Source of the DNA: Nonomuraea deserti
GTDB lineage: Bacteria; Actinomycetota; Actinomycetes; Streptosporangiales; Streptosporangiaceae
DNA: 32,354 nucleotides
Direction: 5' to 3'
NCBI RefSeq assembly: GCF_004348685.1
Contig: NZ_SMKO01000101.1
Location: 1 to 32,354 of the forward strand
Each line of letters starts with the position of its first letter. Positions within the stretch are counted from its first letter, which is position 1. Under the pieces are notes generated by a model that did no database searches, was not told where the DNA came from, and saw nothing but the letters and a program-made list of their open reading frames with translations. Positions 1 through 6,824 of this stretch are shown one piece after another. The position numbers and the translations under genes were made by a program.

Positions 1-232
1 GGTGGCGACGGTGTGGATTGTGGTGATCAACCCGTCTACCAGGAGCTTCTTTACGTCATCGGTTGAACACCGGCATCGCGATCATGCTGTGACTAGGCCT
101 CTCGCCGCGGAGCCTGAAAAGGGTTCAGTGTCGGCTCCGGGGTGGAGCACGGTGCTCGGTGACGGCCCAGACCTCCTATACCTCAGCCAGCCGCCAGTCA
201 GTTGATCAATGGGTACGGCGGCGGGGTGCTAA
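1..232. other. Left-edge region without a supported gene
   Basis: Open frames here have no recognisable domain. On the minus strand, about positions 2-70 encode a peptide in the style of a regulator helix (DDVKKLLVDGLITT) that runs off the left edge, but a stop lies just upstream and no start codon follows it. It may be a remnant, but I cannot name it. Confidence 0.3.
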
Positions 233-364
233 GACTTCGGTGACCTTGGCGATGGCCTCGGCGACCTGCGCGCCGCCGTGGACCTGCTCACCGACAGCCT
301 GCTGTCCCACTTGTCGTACGAGGAACGCGAACTCGTCGATCCCCTGGCCAGGCACGGTCTCTAG
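233..364 (+). pseudogene. Hemerythrin-like protein, C-terminal remnant
   Basis: A short open stretch, preceded by a stop at 230-232 and ending at TAG 362-364, encodes a C-terminus including AAVDLLTDSLLSHLSYEERE and ending DPLARHGL. This resembles the last helix of actinobacterial hemerythrin-like proteins, where a His and Glu residues on the helix bind the di-iron centre. There is no start codon and the first three helices are absent, so it is a gene fragment and not a small gene. Its end overlaps the C-terminal codons of the convergent MFS gene, which may therefore have gained an extended tail. The family call rests on this short stretch alone. Confidence 0.45.
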
Positions 365-1547
365 CGGCCCGGCGGCCGGGGAACGCGTGCCGGCGCGCCG
401 CGAGCACGATCGCCAGGGCGACCGCCACCAGCGGCAGGGCCGTCCACGGCAGCGCGCCCGCACCGGTACCCTCCAGCACCAGCCCGCCGGCCAGCGACCC
501 GCCCGCGATGCCGGCGTTGTACACCGTGGTCTGCATGGAGGTGGCCACGTCGGCGTTCTCCGGCCCCGACGCGTTCACCAGCGCCGTCTGCAGCAACGTC
601 GGCACGCCTCCGAAGGCCGCGCCCCACAGCGCCACCGCCACCAGGGTGACCGGCCCTCCGAGCGCGCCCAGCACGACCATCGCGCCCGCGACCACGGCCA
701 GCACCACCACGAGCGTCACGCGCAGGGCCCGGTCGATGACCGCGCCCACCACCCAGATCCCCGCGACCGTCCCCACGCCGAACACCAGCAGCACCACACT
801 GGTCCGCCCGGCCCCGGTCAGCGCGGCGAGCGGCGCCAGGTACGTGTACACCGCCTGGTGCCCCACGAGCACCAGCACCGTCACCCCCAGCACCGTCGCG
901 ACCCCGGGTACGGCGGCGACCCGCCGCAACGGCACGCGTCCGGCCGCCGCCTCGCCGGGGAAGCCGGGGACCGTGGCCAGCACCCACCCCACCAGGACTG
1001 CCGCCGCGACGGCCAGCGCGCCGAACGCGGCCCGCCAGCCGAACATCCCGGCCAGCGCCGCACCCGCCGGGATGCCCGCGCACAACGCCACCGTGATCCC
1101 GGCGGAGACGATCGCGATCGCCCGGCCCCGCCGCTCGGGCGGCACCATCCGCGCCGCGTAACCGACCAGCATCGCCCACAGGATCCCGCCCATCGCCCCG
1201 GCCAGCACCCGGACCCCGAACGTCACCGCGTAGGACGAGGACAGCGCGGTCGCCGCGTTGCAGGCGGCGAACCCCACCAGCGTCCCCACCAGCACCGGCC
1301 GCCGGGCGAACCGCCGCAGCAGCGCCGTCAGCGGGATCGCCGCCAGGAACGACGCCACCGCGTACGCCGTCACCAGGAAGCCGGCCCGCCCCTCCGGCAC
1401 CCCCAGCGCCGCTCCGATCTGCGGCAGCAGCCCGGCGGGCAACAATTCCGTCATCACCGCCGTGAACGCCGCCGCGAACAACGCCAGCAGTCCCGGCCAC
1501 GGCATCCTCCCGGCGCGCTCCGCGCCGTCGTGCATCTCATCAGCCAT
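288..1547 (-). CDS. MFS transporter, DHA1-type drug/metabolite exporter
   Basis: 419 aa with about twelve hydrophobic segments, the size and layout of the 12-TM major facilitator family. The N-terminal part, including PAGLLPQIGAALGVPEGR in the first loop, matches the NepI/AraJ/YdhP-like DHA1 group of proton-driven exporters. A Gly/Pro-rich fifth helix (GITVALCAGIPAGAALAG) is the motif C characteristic of antiporters. The substrate cannot be read from sequence. The ATG at 1547 is preceded by no Shine-Dalgarno but by a promoter placed so that the transcript could begin at the ATG. The gene is divergent from a MerR regulator with a palindrome between them, the usual layout for ligand-induced efflux. 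The last ~35 residues are Arg-rich and overlap the hemerythrin remnant, so the natural stop may have been lost. Confidence 0.88.
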   Translation of the reverse strand: MADEMHDGAERAGRMPWPGLLALFAAAFTAVMTELLPAGLLPQIGAALGVPEGRAGFLVTAYAVASFLAAIPLTALLRRFARRPVLVGTLVGFAACNAATALSSSYAVTFGVRVLAGAMGGILWAMLVGYAARMVPPERRGRAIAIVSAGITVALCAGIPAGAALAGMFGWRAAFGALAVAAAVLVGWVLATVPGFPGEAAAGRVPLRRVAAVPGVATVLGVTVLVLVGHQAVYTYLAPLAALTGAGRTSVVLLVFGVGTVAGIWVVGAVIDRALRVTLVVVLAVVAGAMVVLGALGGPVTLVAVALWGAAFGGVPTLLQTALVNASGPENADVATSMQTTVYNAGIAGGSLAGGLVLEGTGAGALPWTALPLVAVALAIVLAARRHAFPGRRAARDRAWPGDRRVRVPRTTSGTAGCR

Positions 1548-1553
1548 GGGACT

Positions 1554-1585
1554 AGGCTGAAACCTTCACATCAGTGTGAAGGCAA
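1554..1585 (-). promoter_or_regulatory. Predicted MerR-type promoter for the MFS gene
   Basis: On the minus strand, TTGCCT (1585-1580) and CAGCCT (1559-1554) are separated by 20 bp. The -10 ends seven bases before the ATG at 1547, so a leaderless transcript fits. MerR-family activators act on promoters with over-long 19-20 bp spacers and bind a dyad in the spacer, which is what is seen here. The -10 match is weak. Confidence 0.55.
1563..1582. promoter_or_regulatory. MerR operator palindrome
   Basis: A perfect inverted repeat, CCTTCACA / TGTGAAGG, with 8-bp arms and the 4-bp centre TCAG. It lies between the divergent MFS and MerR genes and inside the 20-bp promoter spacer. The CTTCACA-type dyad is typical of MerR-family sites. 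The regulator at 1614 is the obvious ligand. Confidence 0.8.
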
Positions 1586-1613
1586 TTCCCGGCCCCACCA
1601 ACCGAGGTCCGCC

Positions 1614-1985
1614 ATGAGAATCGGGGAGCTCTCCCAGCGCACCGGCGTCCACACACGCATGCTTCGCTACTACGAGGAGCAGGACCTCCTCCACCCGGAA
1701 CGCGCGGACAACGGTTACCGCTCCTACCCGCCCTCGGCCGTCCAGCGGGTCCAGCAGATCCGCGGCCTGCTCGACTCGGGGCTCACGACGGAGATCATCC
1801 GCCGCATCCTCCCGTTCCTCGACGGGCCCGACGAGATCCACCTGCACCCGGAATGCCTCACGCCCGAGCTCGCCGGCCTCCTGGAGGCCGAGGCCGCCCG
1901 CATCCAGCAGCGTATCGACTGCCTGGCCCGCAACCGCGACGCCATCCGCGCCTACCTGGCCGCCGTACGCGATCTGCGGCAATGA
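1614..1985 (+). CDS. MerR family transcriptional regulator
   Basis: 123 aa. The N-terminus (MRIGELSQRTGVHTRMLRYY, then EEQDLL) is the MerR winged helix-turn-helix, followed by the second-helix region GYRSYPPSAVQRVQQIRGLL and a C-terminal dimerisation helix (about residues 85-123). No cysteine or other metal-site signature is apparent, so an organic-ligand sensor is more likely than a metal or redox sensor. The ATG at 1614 is chosen because it starts exactly at the HTH; a longer upstream frame has no coding character. It probably controls the divergent exporter and itself through the palindrome at 1563-1582. Confidence 0.9.
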   Translation: MRIGELSQRTGVHTRMLRYYEEQDLLHPERADNGYRSYPPSAVQRVQQIRGLLDSGLTTEIIRRILPFLDGPDEIHLHPECLTPELAGLLEAEAARIQQRIDCLARNRDAIRAYLAAVRDLRQ

Positions 1986-2001
1986 CCCCGCCGGGCGCCT
2001 T

Positions 2002-2007
2002 TACAAT
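2002..2007 (+). promoter_or_regulatory. -10 element of the GNAT gene
   Basis: TACAAT lies eight bases before the ATG at 2015, with no Shine-Dalgarno between. This spacing fits a leaderless transcript, common in actinobacteria. No clear -35 is seen. Confidence 0.5.
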
Positions 2008-2014
2008 GTAGATC

Positions 2015-2632
2015 ATGGAATCGCTGACGGAACTCCTCGCGGAGGTGCAGCGCGGCCGGCCGCCCGCGGCGGACGGCGGCGTGACGATCGTGCCCCAGCC
2101 GTCACCCCGCGACGCCGGCGTGATCGCCTTCACCGCGCACGCGGTGGTCTTCACCGACCTCGACCCTGGCTGGGTCCGTGACCGGCTCCCGGCGGACGAC
2201 CTGTCCGCGCCGCTCTGCCCGCCGTTCCTTCAGGCCATCGCGGACAGGACCGGCCGGCGGATCGGCAACGTCGACCTGCTGGGCCTGGCCCCGCCCCTCG
2301 ACGGCCCTCCGCCCGTTCCACTGAGCGAGGTCACCGGCGGCGACCACCCCCGGGTGGCGCGGGCCCGCAGGTTCCGCGACGCCGTACGCGTGTGGACCGG
2401 CCAGGGCGGCCTGCTCGCCGTGGGGCGCGGGGTGGCCGGACGGTGGGAGATCGCCGTCGAGGTCGAGCCGGGGCACCGCGGCCGCGGTGCGGGCCGGACG
2501 CTGGCCACGTGCGCCAGGCACCTCGTCCCCGAGCCGGTGTGGACGCAGGTCGCGCCGGGGAACGCGGCCGCCGTCCGGGCGTTCCTCGCGGCGGGATACC
2601 AGCCCGTGGGGGCGGAGGTCCTGCTTGCCTGA
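2015..2632 (+). CDS. GNAT family N-acetyltransferase
   Basis: 205 aa. The C-terminal half carries the acetyl-CoA binding signature of the GNAT fold: strand EIAVEVEP, then the pyrophosphate loop HRGRGAGRTLA (about residues 154-164), and a late VWTQVAPGNAAAVRAFLAAGY segment typical of motif B. The N-terminal ~110 residues are less conserved and rich in Pro and Asp. It would transfer an acetyl group from acetyl-CoA to an amine, but the substrate is unknown. It probably stands alone or is transcribed with the methyltransferase 51 bp downstream. Confidence 0.8.
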   Translation: MESLTELLAEVQRGRPPAADGGVTIVPQPSPRDAGVIAFTAHAVVFTDLDPGWVRDRLPADDLSAPLCPPFLQAIADRTGRRIGNVDLLGLAPPLDGPPPVPLSEVTGGDHPRVARARRFRDAVRVWTGQGGLLAVGRGVAGRWEIAVEVEPGHRGRGAGRTLATCARHLVPEPVWTQVAPGNAAAVRAFLAAGYQPVGAEVLLA

Positions 2633-2683
2633 CCGCCGGCGGGGCAGGCTGATGAGGTGCCGACCGAACAGGAGGTGACCGGC

Positions 2684-3322
2684 ATGGGCCGCGGAAAGCT
2701 CCTGCGCCACCACCACGAGCATTCCGGCACCATCGACCATCCACGCGCCTACGAGCTGTTCTCCCGCCTCGGTTACGCGGGGCGCAGGCGGCTGGTGTTC
2801 ACGCAGCTGGCCGCACTGGCCGGCGCCGGACCCGGCGACCGGGTGCTGGACGTGGGCTGCGGCACCGGCTACCTCACCCGCCGCCTGGCGCCGCTGGTGG
2901 CACCCGGAGGCCGGGTCGTCGGCGTGGACCCGTCGCCGCGGATGATCGCCTACGCCCGCCACCGCGCCCCGGCGAACTGCGCCTACCTGGTGGGCGAGGG
3001 GCAGGCGCTGGACCTGCCCGGCGGGCCGTTCGACGTGGTGGTCTCCAGCCTGGCCGTGCACCACATCCCGGCCGGGGCGCGGGAGACCGCCGTCCGGGAG
3101 ATGTTCCGCGTGCTGCGCCCGGGCGGCAGGCTGCTGATCGCGGAGCTCCGCCCGCCGCGGCGGCCGCTCGCGCGCCGGCTGACCGGCCTGGTGAGCGGGC
3201 ACGCCCTGGGGCACGACCCCAGGGAGACGCCGGCCGCGCTGGTGCCGGCCGCCGGGTTCCAGGTGCAGGCCGAGGGCGACCTGTGGCCGCTGCTGTGCTA
3301 CGTGCGGGCGGTCAAACCGTAG
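2684..3322 (+). CDS. Class I SAM-dependent methyltransferase
   Basis: 212 aa. Motif I (VLDVGCGTGYLTRRLAP) binds S-adenosylmethionine, motif II ends in the acidic VVGVDPSP, and a later FDVVVSSLAVHHIP plus MFRVLRPGGRLLIAEL complete a Methyltransf_11/UbiE-like Rossmann fold. The C-terminus is short. The start is the ATG at 2684, because AGGAGGTG stands six bases before it; an in-frame GTG nine codons upstream has no such site. The substrate is not predictable. It follows the GNAT gene in the same direction. Confidence 0.85.
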   Translation: MGRGKLLRHHHEHSGTIDHPRAYELFSRLGYAGRRRLVFTQLAALAGAGPGDRVLDVGCGTGYLTRRLAPLVAPGGRVVGVDPSPRMIAYARHRAPANCAYLVGEGQALDLPGGPFDVVVSSLAVHHIPAGARETAVREMFRVLRPGGRLLIAELRPPRRPLARRLTGLVSGHALGHDPRETPAALVPAAGFQVQAEGDLWPLLCYVRAVKP

Positions 3323-3387
3323 TGCGGCGCAGCCGTCCTGTTGATCAAAAAAGGGCGTGGCGCTCCCTGCTGCCACAAGATCGCTAC

Positions 3388-3393
3388 GTATAG
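3388..3393 (+). promoter_or_regulatory. Candidate -10 for the small secreted protein gene
   Basis: A TATAGT-type hexamer in the AT-richer gap after the methyltransferase (the position is approximate by a base or two). The -35 is poor. The downstream AGGGGGAG at about 3420 serves as ribosome site for the ATG at 3432. Confidence 0.35.
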
Positions 3394-3431
3394 TGATGGC
3401 CGATGTCACTTCGTGATTACAGGGGGAGATC

Positions 3432-3698
3432 ATGAGAAGTACCCTCATCGCCACCGGCGGTGCACTGGCCGCGGCGGCCGTGGTGTTCGGGGCCGGCGCA
3501 GCCGCCGCCGACTCCAGCCGGCACCCGCACCACTGTGACCTCGCGGTGAACGAAGACTCGACCTACCACCACGTGACGGACCACGGAAGGTTCGCCGGCA
3601 CCCGCGACATCGATGCCTGCGTCCCACGCCACGACCACGGGCGCGGCAACCCGAACTGGGACCGTCGCAGCTGGGTGTTCGACTGGCTCACCCGCTGA
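3432..3698 (+). CDS. Small secreted histidine-rich protein of unknown function
   Basis: 88 aa. The first ~26 residues (MRSTLIATGG, then an Ala-rich core ending AAAADS) form a signal peptide. The mature part is only about 62 residues with at least eight His, several Asp and two Cys, including the clusters RHPHHC, TYHHV and RHDHG, and ends with Trp-rich WDRRSWVFDWLTR. The two Cys could pair outside the cell, and the His/Asp clusters could bind metal; both are inferences. A good Shine-Dalgarno precedes the ATG. I do not recognise a named family. Confidence 0.7.
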   Translation: MRSTLIATGGALAAAAVVFGAGAAAADSSRHPHHCDLAVNEDSTYHHVTDHGRFAGTRDIDACVPRHDHGRGNPNWDRRSWVFDWLTR

Positions 3699-3787
3699 CA
3701 TCCCGCGACCCGCCTGGTCCCGGCCCCCGCCGCACGGGTGCCGGGACCACGGCTTCTCCGCCGCGTCGCCCGGCCGTCCGCATTCGG

Positions 3788-3793
3788 TAGCCT
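3788..3793 (+). promoter_or_regulatory. -10 element of the LLM oxidoreductase gene
   Basis: TAGCCT ends six bases before the GTG at 3800, and no ribosome binding site lies between, so the transcript is probably leaderless. Confidence 0.5.
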
Positions 3794-3799
3794 TGCCCG

Positions 3800-4642
3800 G
3801 TGCGACTTGGCGTGAACGTTCCCAACTTCGGCCCCGGCACCGACCCAGGCGTCCTGCGGCGGTGGGCGCAGACCGCCGAAGGGCTGGGGTTCGACCTGCT
3901 GATGGTGTCCGACCACGTCGTGATCACCCCCGACGTGGCGCAGAAATATCCGGCGCCCTTCTACGAACCCTTCACCACCCTCGCCTGGCTCGCCGGGTGC
4001 ACCAGCCGCATCGCCCTCGGCACGACCGTGCTGATCGTCCCCTACCGGCACCCGCTGCTCGTGGCCCGCATGGCGGCCAACCTCAACGACCTCAGCGGCG
4101 GGCGGCTGGTGCTGGGTGTCGGGGTCGGGTGGGCGCGGCAGGAGTTCGAGGCGCTCGGCGTGGCGCACGAGCGGCGCGGCCGGCTGACCGACGAGCATCT
4201 CGCGGCGATCCGCGCCGCCTGGGCGGGCGAGCACGACTACCGCTCCGGCGGCATACCGATCTGGGTGGGCGGCAACAGCGACGCGGCCCTGCGCAGGGCG
4301 GCACGGTTCGGCGAGGCCTGGCACCCGCTCAGGAACACCATGTCCTACCTGCGGGAGACGTGGCCGCGGCTGAAAGACCTCGCCGCCGGGCAGGGCCGGC
4401 CGGTGCCCGACCTGGCGCCCAGGATCATGTTGCGGGTCACCGCGTCGCCCGTCACGGGCCCCGACCGGCTCGCGGGCGTGGGCACGATCGAGCAGATCAC
4501 CGACGACCTCGAGCAACTGCGCCTGCTCGGCGCGGGGACCGTCGTCCTCGACCCCTTCTCCGGCGACCCGGCCGAGACGCTCCACCCGGAGGCTGCCTGG
4601 GAGATGATCGCCGCTGTGGCCGCCCGCAGAGGCGCCCGCTGA
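3800..4642 (+). CDS. LLM class (F420-dependent type) oxidoreductase
   Basis: 280 aa, the usual length of the TIGR03619-like luciferase-like monooxygenase group. It is a TIM barrel: the first strand MRLGVNVPNFGP is followed by AEGLGFDLLMVSDHVV, LGTTVLIVPYRHPLLVARM, LSGGRLVLGVGVGWARQEFE (the flavin/F420 phosphate region) and IPIWVGGNSDAALRRAARFG. Relatives in actinobacteria mostly use the deazaflavin F420 for hydride transfer; whether this one uses F420 or FMN cannot be read here. The GTG start gives the first beta strand directly and sits just after a -10 element. The TetR gene downstream may or may not be related. Confidence 0.85.
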   Translation: MRLGVNVPNFGPGTDPGVLRRWAQTAEGLGFDLLMVSDHVVITPDVAQKYPAPFYEPFTTLAWLAGCTSRIALGTTVLIVPYRHPLLVARMAANLNDLSGGRLVLGVGVGWARQEFEALGVAHERRGRLTDEHLAAIRAAWAGEHDYRSGGIPIWVGGNSDAALRRAARFGEAWHPLRNTMSYLRETWPRLKDLAAGQGRPVPDLAPRIMLRVTASPVTGPDRLAGVGTIEQITDDLEQLRLLGAGTVVLDPFSGDPAETLHPEAAWEMIAAVAARRGAR

Positions 4643-4661
4643 TAGCCTTTATGGCGTAAAG
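4643..4661 (+). promoter_or_regulatory. Promoter with TetR operator
   Basis: TAGCCT (4643-4648) is a -10 candidate. Overlapping it is the inverted repeat CTTTA / TAAAG (4647-4651 and 4657-4661) with 5 bp between. A short dyad on the promoter just upstream of a TetR gene suggests autoregulation. Confidence 0.5.
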
Positions 4662-4727
4662 AGTTTATTCCGCGTGGGGAGTTCCGCGTTGGTCGTCTAC
4701 GCCGGGCAGGGTGACGCGCGCCGCTCG

Positions 4728-5468
4728 ATGGCACTGCTGTGGCGCACGGGAGAGCCGGGAGAGGTGCGGCCCGGCCCCAAGCCGGGGCTGAGCGTCGACG
4801 CGATCGTCGACGCCGCCATCGCCGTGGCCGACAGCGAGGGCATGGCGGCGCTGTCCATGCGGAAGGTCGGCGAGCGGCTCGGCCGCACCGGGATGGCCCT
4901 CTACACCTACGTGCCGAACAAGGGCGAGCTGGTCGACCTGATGTACGACCGGGTCCTGGCCGAGCTGCCCACCGAGCACGACCTGAGCGGCGGGTGGCGG
5001 GCGGCCGTCACGTCATGGGCCGAGCACGTCCTGGCGTTCTACCTGCGGCATCCGTGGGTGCTTCAGGTGTCGCAGGCGCGGCCGGTGCTGGGGCCCAACG
5101 AGTTCGCGATGCTGGAGGGCCTGGTCCGGATCCTGCGGGAGACCGGCCTGCGGCCGCGCCGGCTGCGGGGGGTCGTGGCGCTGCTGTCCGACTTCGTACG
5201 AGGGGCGGCGAGGACGGTCTCCGAGTCGCGGCAGGCACCGTCGGCGACGGGGGTGTCCGACGAGGAGTGGTGGCAGGCCCGCTCGTCGCTGCTGGAGGAG
5301 GTGGCGCCCGGGTTCGCCGCCCGGTTCCCCATGGTGACGTGGGTGGAGTCGGAGGACGACGAGCCCGCGACGGACGAGCCCTACCTGGAACACCGGGTGG
5401 GCGAGACGTTCGCCGTCGGCCTGGCCGTGCTGCTCGACGGCATCGAGGCGGCCGTGAAGTCCGGCTGA
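4728..5468 (+). CDS. TetR family transcriptional regulator
   Basis: 246 aa. After a basic linker (RPGPKPGLSVDAIVDAA), the N-terminal HTH covers roughly residues 20-66 (AALSMRKVGERLGRTGMALY, then TYVPNKGELVDLM). The ~170-residue C-terminal part resembles the TetR_C_1 domain of tetracycline-repressor-like proteins. The ATG at 4728 is preferred over a GTG at 4674 because close relatives start a few residues before the basic linker. A dyad lies in its promoter. The target operon is not evident: the LLM gene is upstream in the same direction, and the next genes point the other way. Confidence 0.85.
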   Translation: MALLWRTGEPGEVRPGPKPGLSVDAIVDAAIAVADSEGMAALSMRKVGERLGRTGMALYTYVPNKGELVDLMYDRVLAELPTEHDLSGGWRAAVTSWAEHVLAFYLRHPWVLQVSQARPVLGPNEFAMLEGLVRILRETGLRPRRLRGVVALLSDFVRGAARTVSESRQAPSATGVSDEEWWQARSSLLEEVAPGFAARFPMVTWVESEDDEPATDEPYLEHRVGETFAVGLAVLLDGIEAAVKSG

Positions 5469-5512
5469 GCCCCGGCCCGGCCCGGGCGCGTCCCGGCAGG
5501 TCTCAGCGGGTC

Positions 5513-5875
5513 TCAGCGCGGATCGGCCGAGTGATCGCGGCCCGACCGCCGTTCCGCCAGTTCCTCGAGGTCGCGTACGAACCAGATGTGCTCGCCCCGG
5601 TTCGACTCGGTCACCCACGCCTCCAGCGCGGAGCCGGGAGGGGCGAGACGGGAGACGTCGCCGACCACCGCCAGGCCGATCCGGTAGTTGACGAACTTCT
5701 GCGCGAACTCTCCTGCGACGCCGCTGCGCAGGACGAAGAAGTCGGCGTGCAGGCGCTCCACGGGCACGGCCACCCAGGTGGCCTGCCGCCCCCAGGCCTC
5801 GCCGATCAGGTCGAGCGCGTCGCGTGCCTCGCGGAGAGGCTCGCCGTGCGGGTCGCAGACGTAGAGGTCGGGCAT
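5513..5875 (-). CDS. DUF4180 family protein
   Basis: 120 aa. The sequence fits DUF4180: LYVCDPHGEPLREARDALDL, then VPVERLHADFFVLRSGVAGE, FAQKFVNYRIGLAVVGDVS and a terminal HIWFVRDLEEL. No biochemical role of the family is known to me. The fold is probably a small alpha/beta domain, with no membrane segment or signal. It lies 49 bp downstream of the HTH gene in the same direction, with GGAG before its ATG, so the two are likely co-transcribed and the HTH protein may be its regulator or partner. Confidence 0.8.
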   Translation of the reverse strand: MPDLYVCDPHGEPLREARDALDLIGEAWGRQATWVAVPVERLHADFFVLRSGVAGEFAQKFVNYRIGLAVVGDVSRLAPPGSALEAWVTESNRGEHIWFVRDLEELAERRSGRDHSADPR

Positions 5876-5924
5876 GGCAATCTCCAGAACGTTGGTTGAT
5901 CCAGGTCGGCGGCGGCCGAGGGGG

Positions 5925-6332
5925 TCAGTCCCGTACCAGGGCGTCGACGATCCGCAGCACCTGGGCGGTCTCCTCGAGCCCGCCCAGAACGATGATCTTC
6001 AGGTGGGAGCGCTCCTCGTCGTGGACGAACTCCACGCGCAACCCGCGCGGCTCGCCCGCCAGGGCTCCCAGGACCATCGTGCTGACACGGTCCATGTCGC
6101 CCCTGGCGATGCCGTCGATCTGCACGATGCTCGACACCTCGGCGCGGCGGGCGGGTGCGGGAGCGGGCGTGGCGACCGGCAGGCCGGTGAACGCCGCAAG
6201 ATCCTCCTTGGCGATGCGGTACTGCTTGCCGATCCGCACGGCGGGCAGCCGTCCGTCACGCACGTAGTTACGCACGGTCTTGACGTGCAGCCCCAGCTGG
6301 GCCGCCACCTGCTCCACGGTGAAATGCTCCAT
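5925..6332 (-). CDS. Excisionase-type helix-turn-helix DNA-binding protein
   Basis: 135 aa. Residues 1-50 (MEHFTVEQVAAQLGLHVKTV, then RNYVRDGRLPAVRIGKQYRI) are a MerR/excisionase-type winged HTH. After a Pro/Ala linker, residues ~65-135 form a separate alpha/beta domain (VSSIVQIDGIARGDMDRVST, HLKIIVLGGLEETAQVLRIV) that may bind a ligand or dimerise. An alternative ATG lies four codons upstream at 6344, but CATAAT at 6345-6340 fits a -10 for the shorter start. It is probably a chromosomal regulator paired with DUF4180; no integrase is nearby to suggest a true excisionase. Confidence 0.75.
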   Translation of the reverse strand: MEHFTVEQVAAQLGLHVKTVRNYVRDGRLPAVRIGKQYRIAKEDLAAFTGLPVATPAPAPARRAEVSSIVQIDGIARGDMDRVSTMVLGALAGEPRGLRVEFVHDEERSHLKIIVLGGLEETAQVLRIVDALVRD

Positions 6333-6345
6333 AGCAGTCCCCATT

Positions 6346-6824
6346 ATGGTGCATGTCAGGGAGTGATAGGGATGTTTATGGCAGCACAGGGCTGGACGGC
6401 ACCGGCCCAGAACGGGCCTGGCGACGCTCCACGTGCCGGTCGTCACGACGATCAGTCGATGATCCCGAGCCCGGACTGCGCGGCGAGGACGGCTGGGCGG
6501 CGCGCCGCGGGACGGTTGTCACGACGAGCATGGGGCCGGCCGCGCCGAGGAGGAGGAGGCGGCGGCGGCGAGCGCCGCGCGCCGTCCCGCAGCGCGGGCT
6601 GAGCGACGACGCCGGCCTGACGGGATCCTCCTCCCGGACTACGGGCGTGTACGCCGGGGCACGCGAACCAGCCACGATCGCAGCGGCCCGGCTACGCCAG
6701 GCGACGTAGCGGGCGCGCCGCTCCACGGCCGACGCGGGAAAGGGCCTTGGCCAGCAGGGTTTGACGCGTGGCACGAACGACACCCCGCGGCCGGGCGGCG
6801 GCGGGGCCCAGGGAGGAGACACGC
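6346..6824. other. Intergenic region, about 480 bp, no supported gene
   Basis: It separates the divergent HTH gene and the esterase gene. It contains a GAG/GGC simple-repeat run near 6548-6575. Long frames on both strands are Arg/Pro/Ser-rich with no domain, and I regard them as GC-driven. GGGAGGAG at about 6811 is the ribosome site for the gene at 6825. Confidence 0.5.

Noticed and set aside
159..1613. 608-aa plus-strand frame across the MFS region
   Set aside because: Arg/His/Gln-rich antisense of the MFS gene; only its last 123 residues are a real gene (MerR).
5475..5487. GCCCGG-C-CCGGGC palindrome as TetR gene terminator
   Set aside because: Too short and simple in such GC-rich DNA to call.
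5925..6332. Phage excisionase as a sign of a mobile element
   Set aside because: No integrase, attachment repeats or phage genes nearby, and the protein has an extra C-terminal domain; it is more likely a chromosomal regulator.
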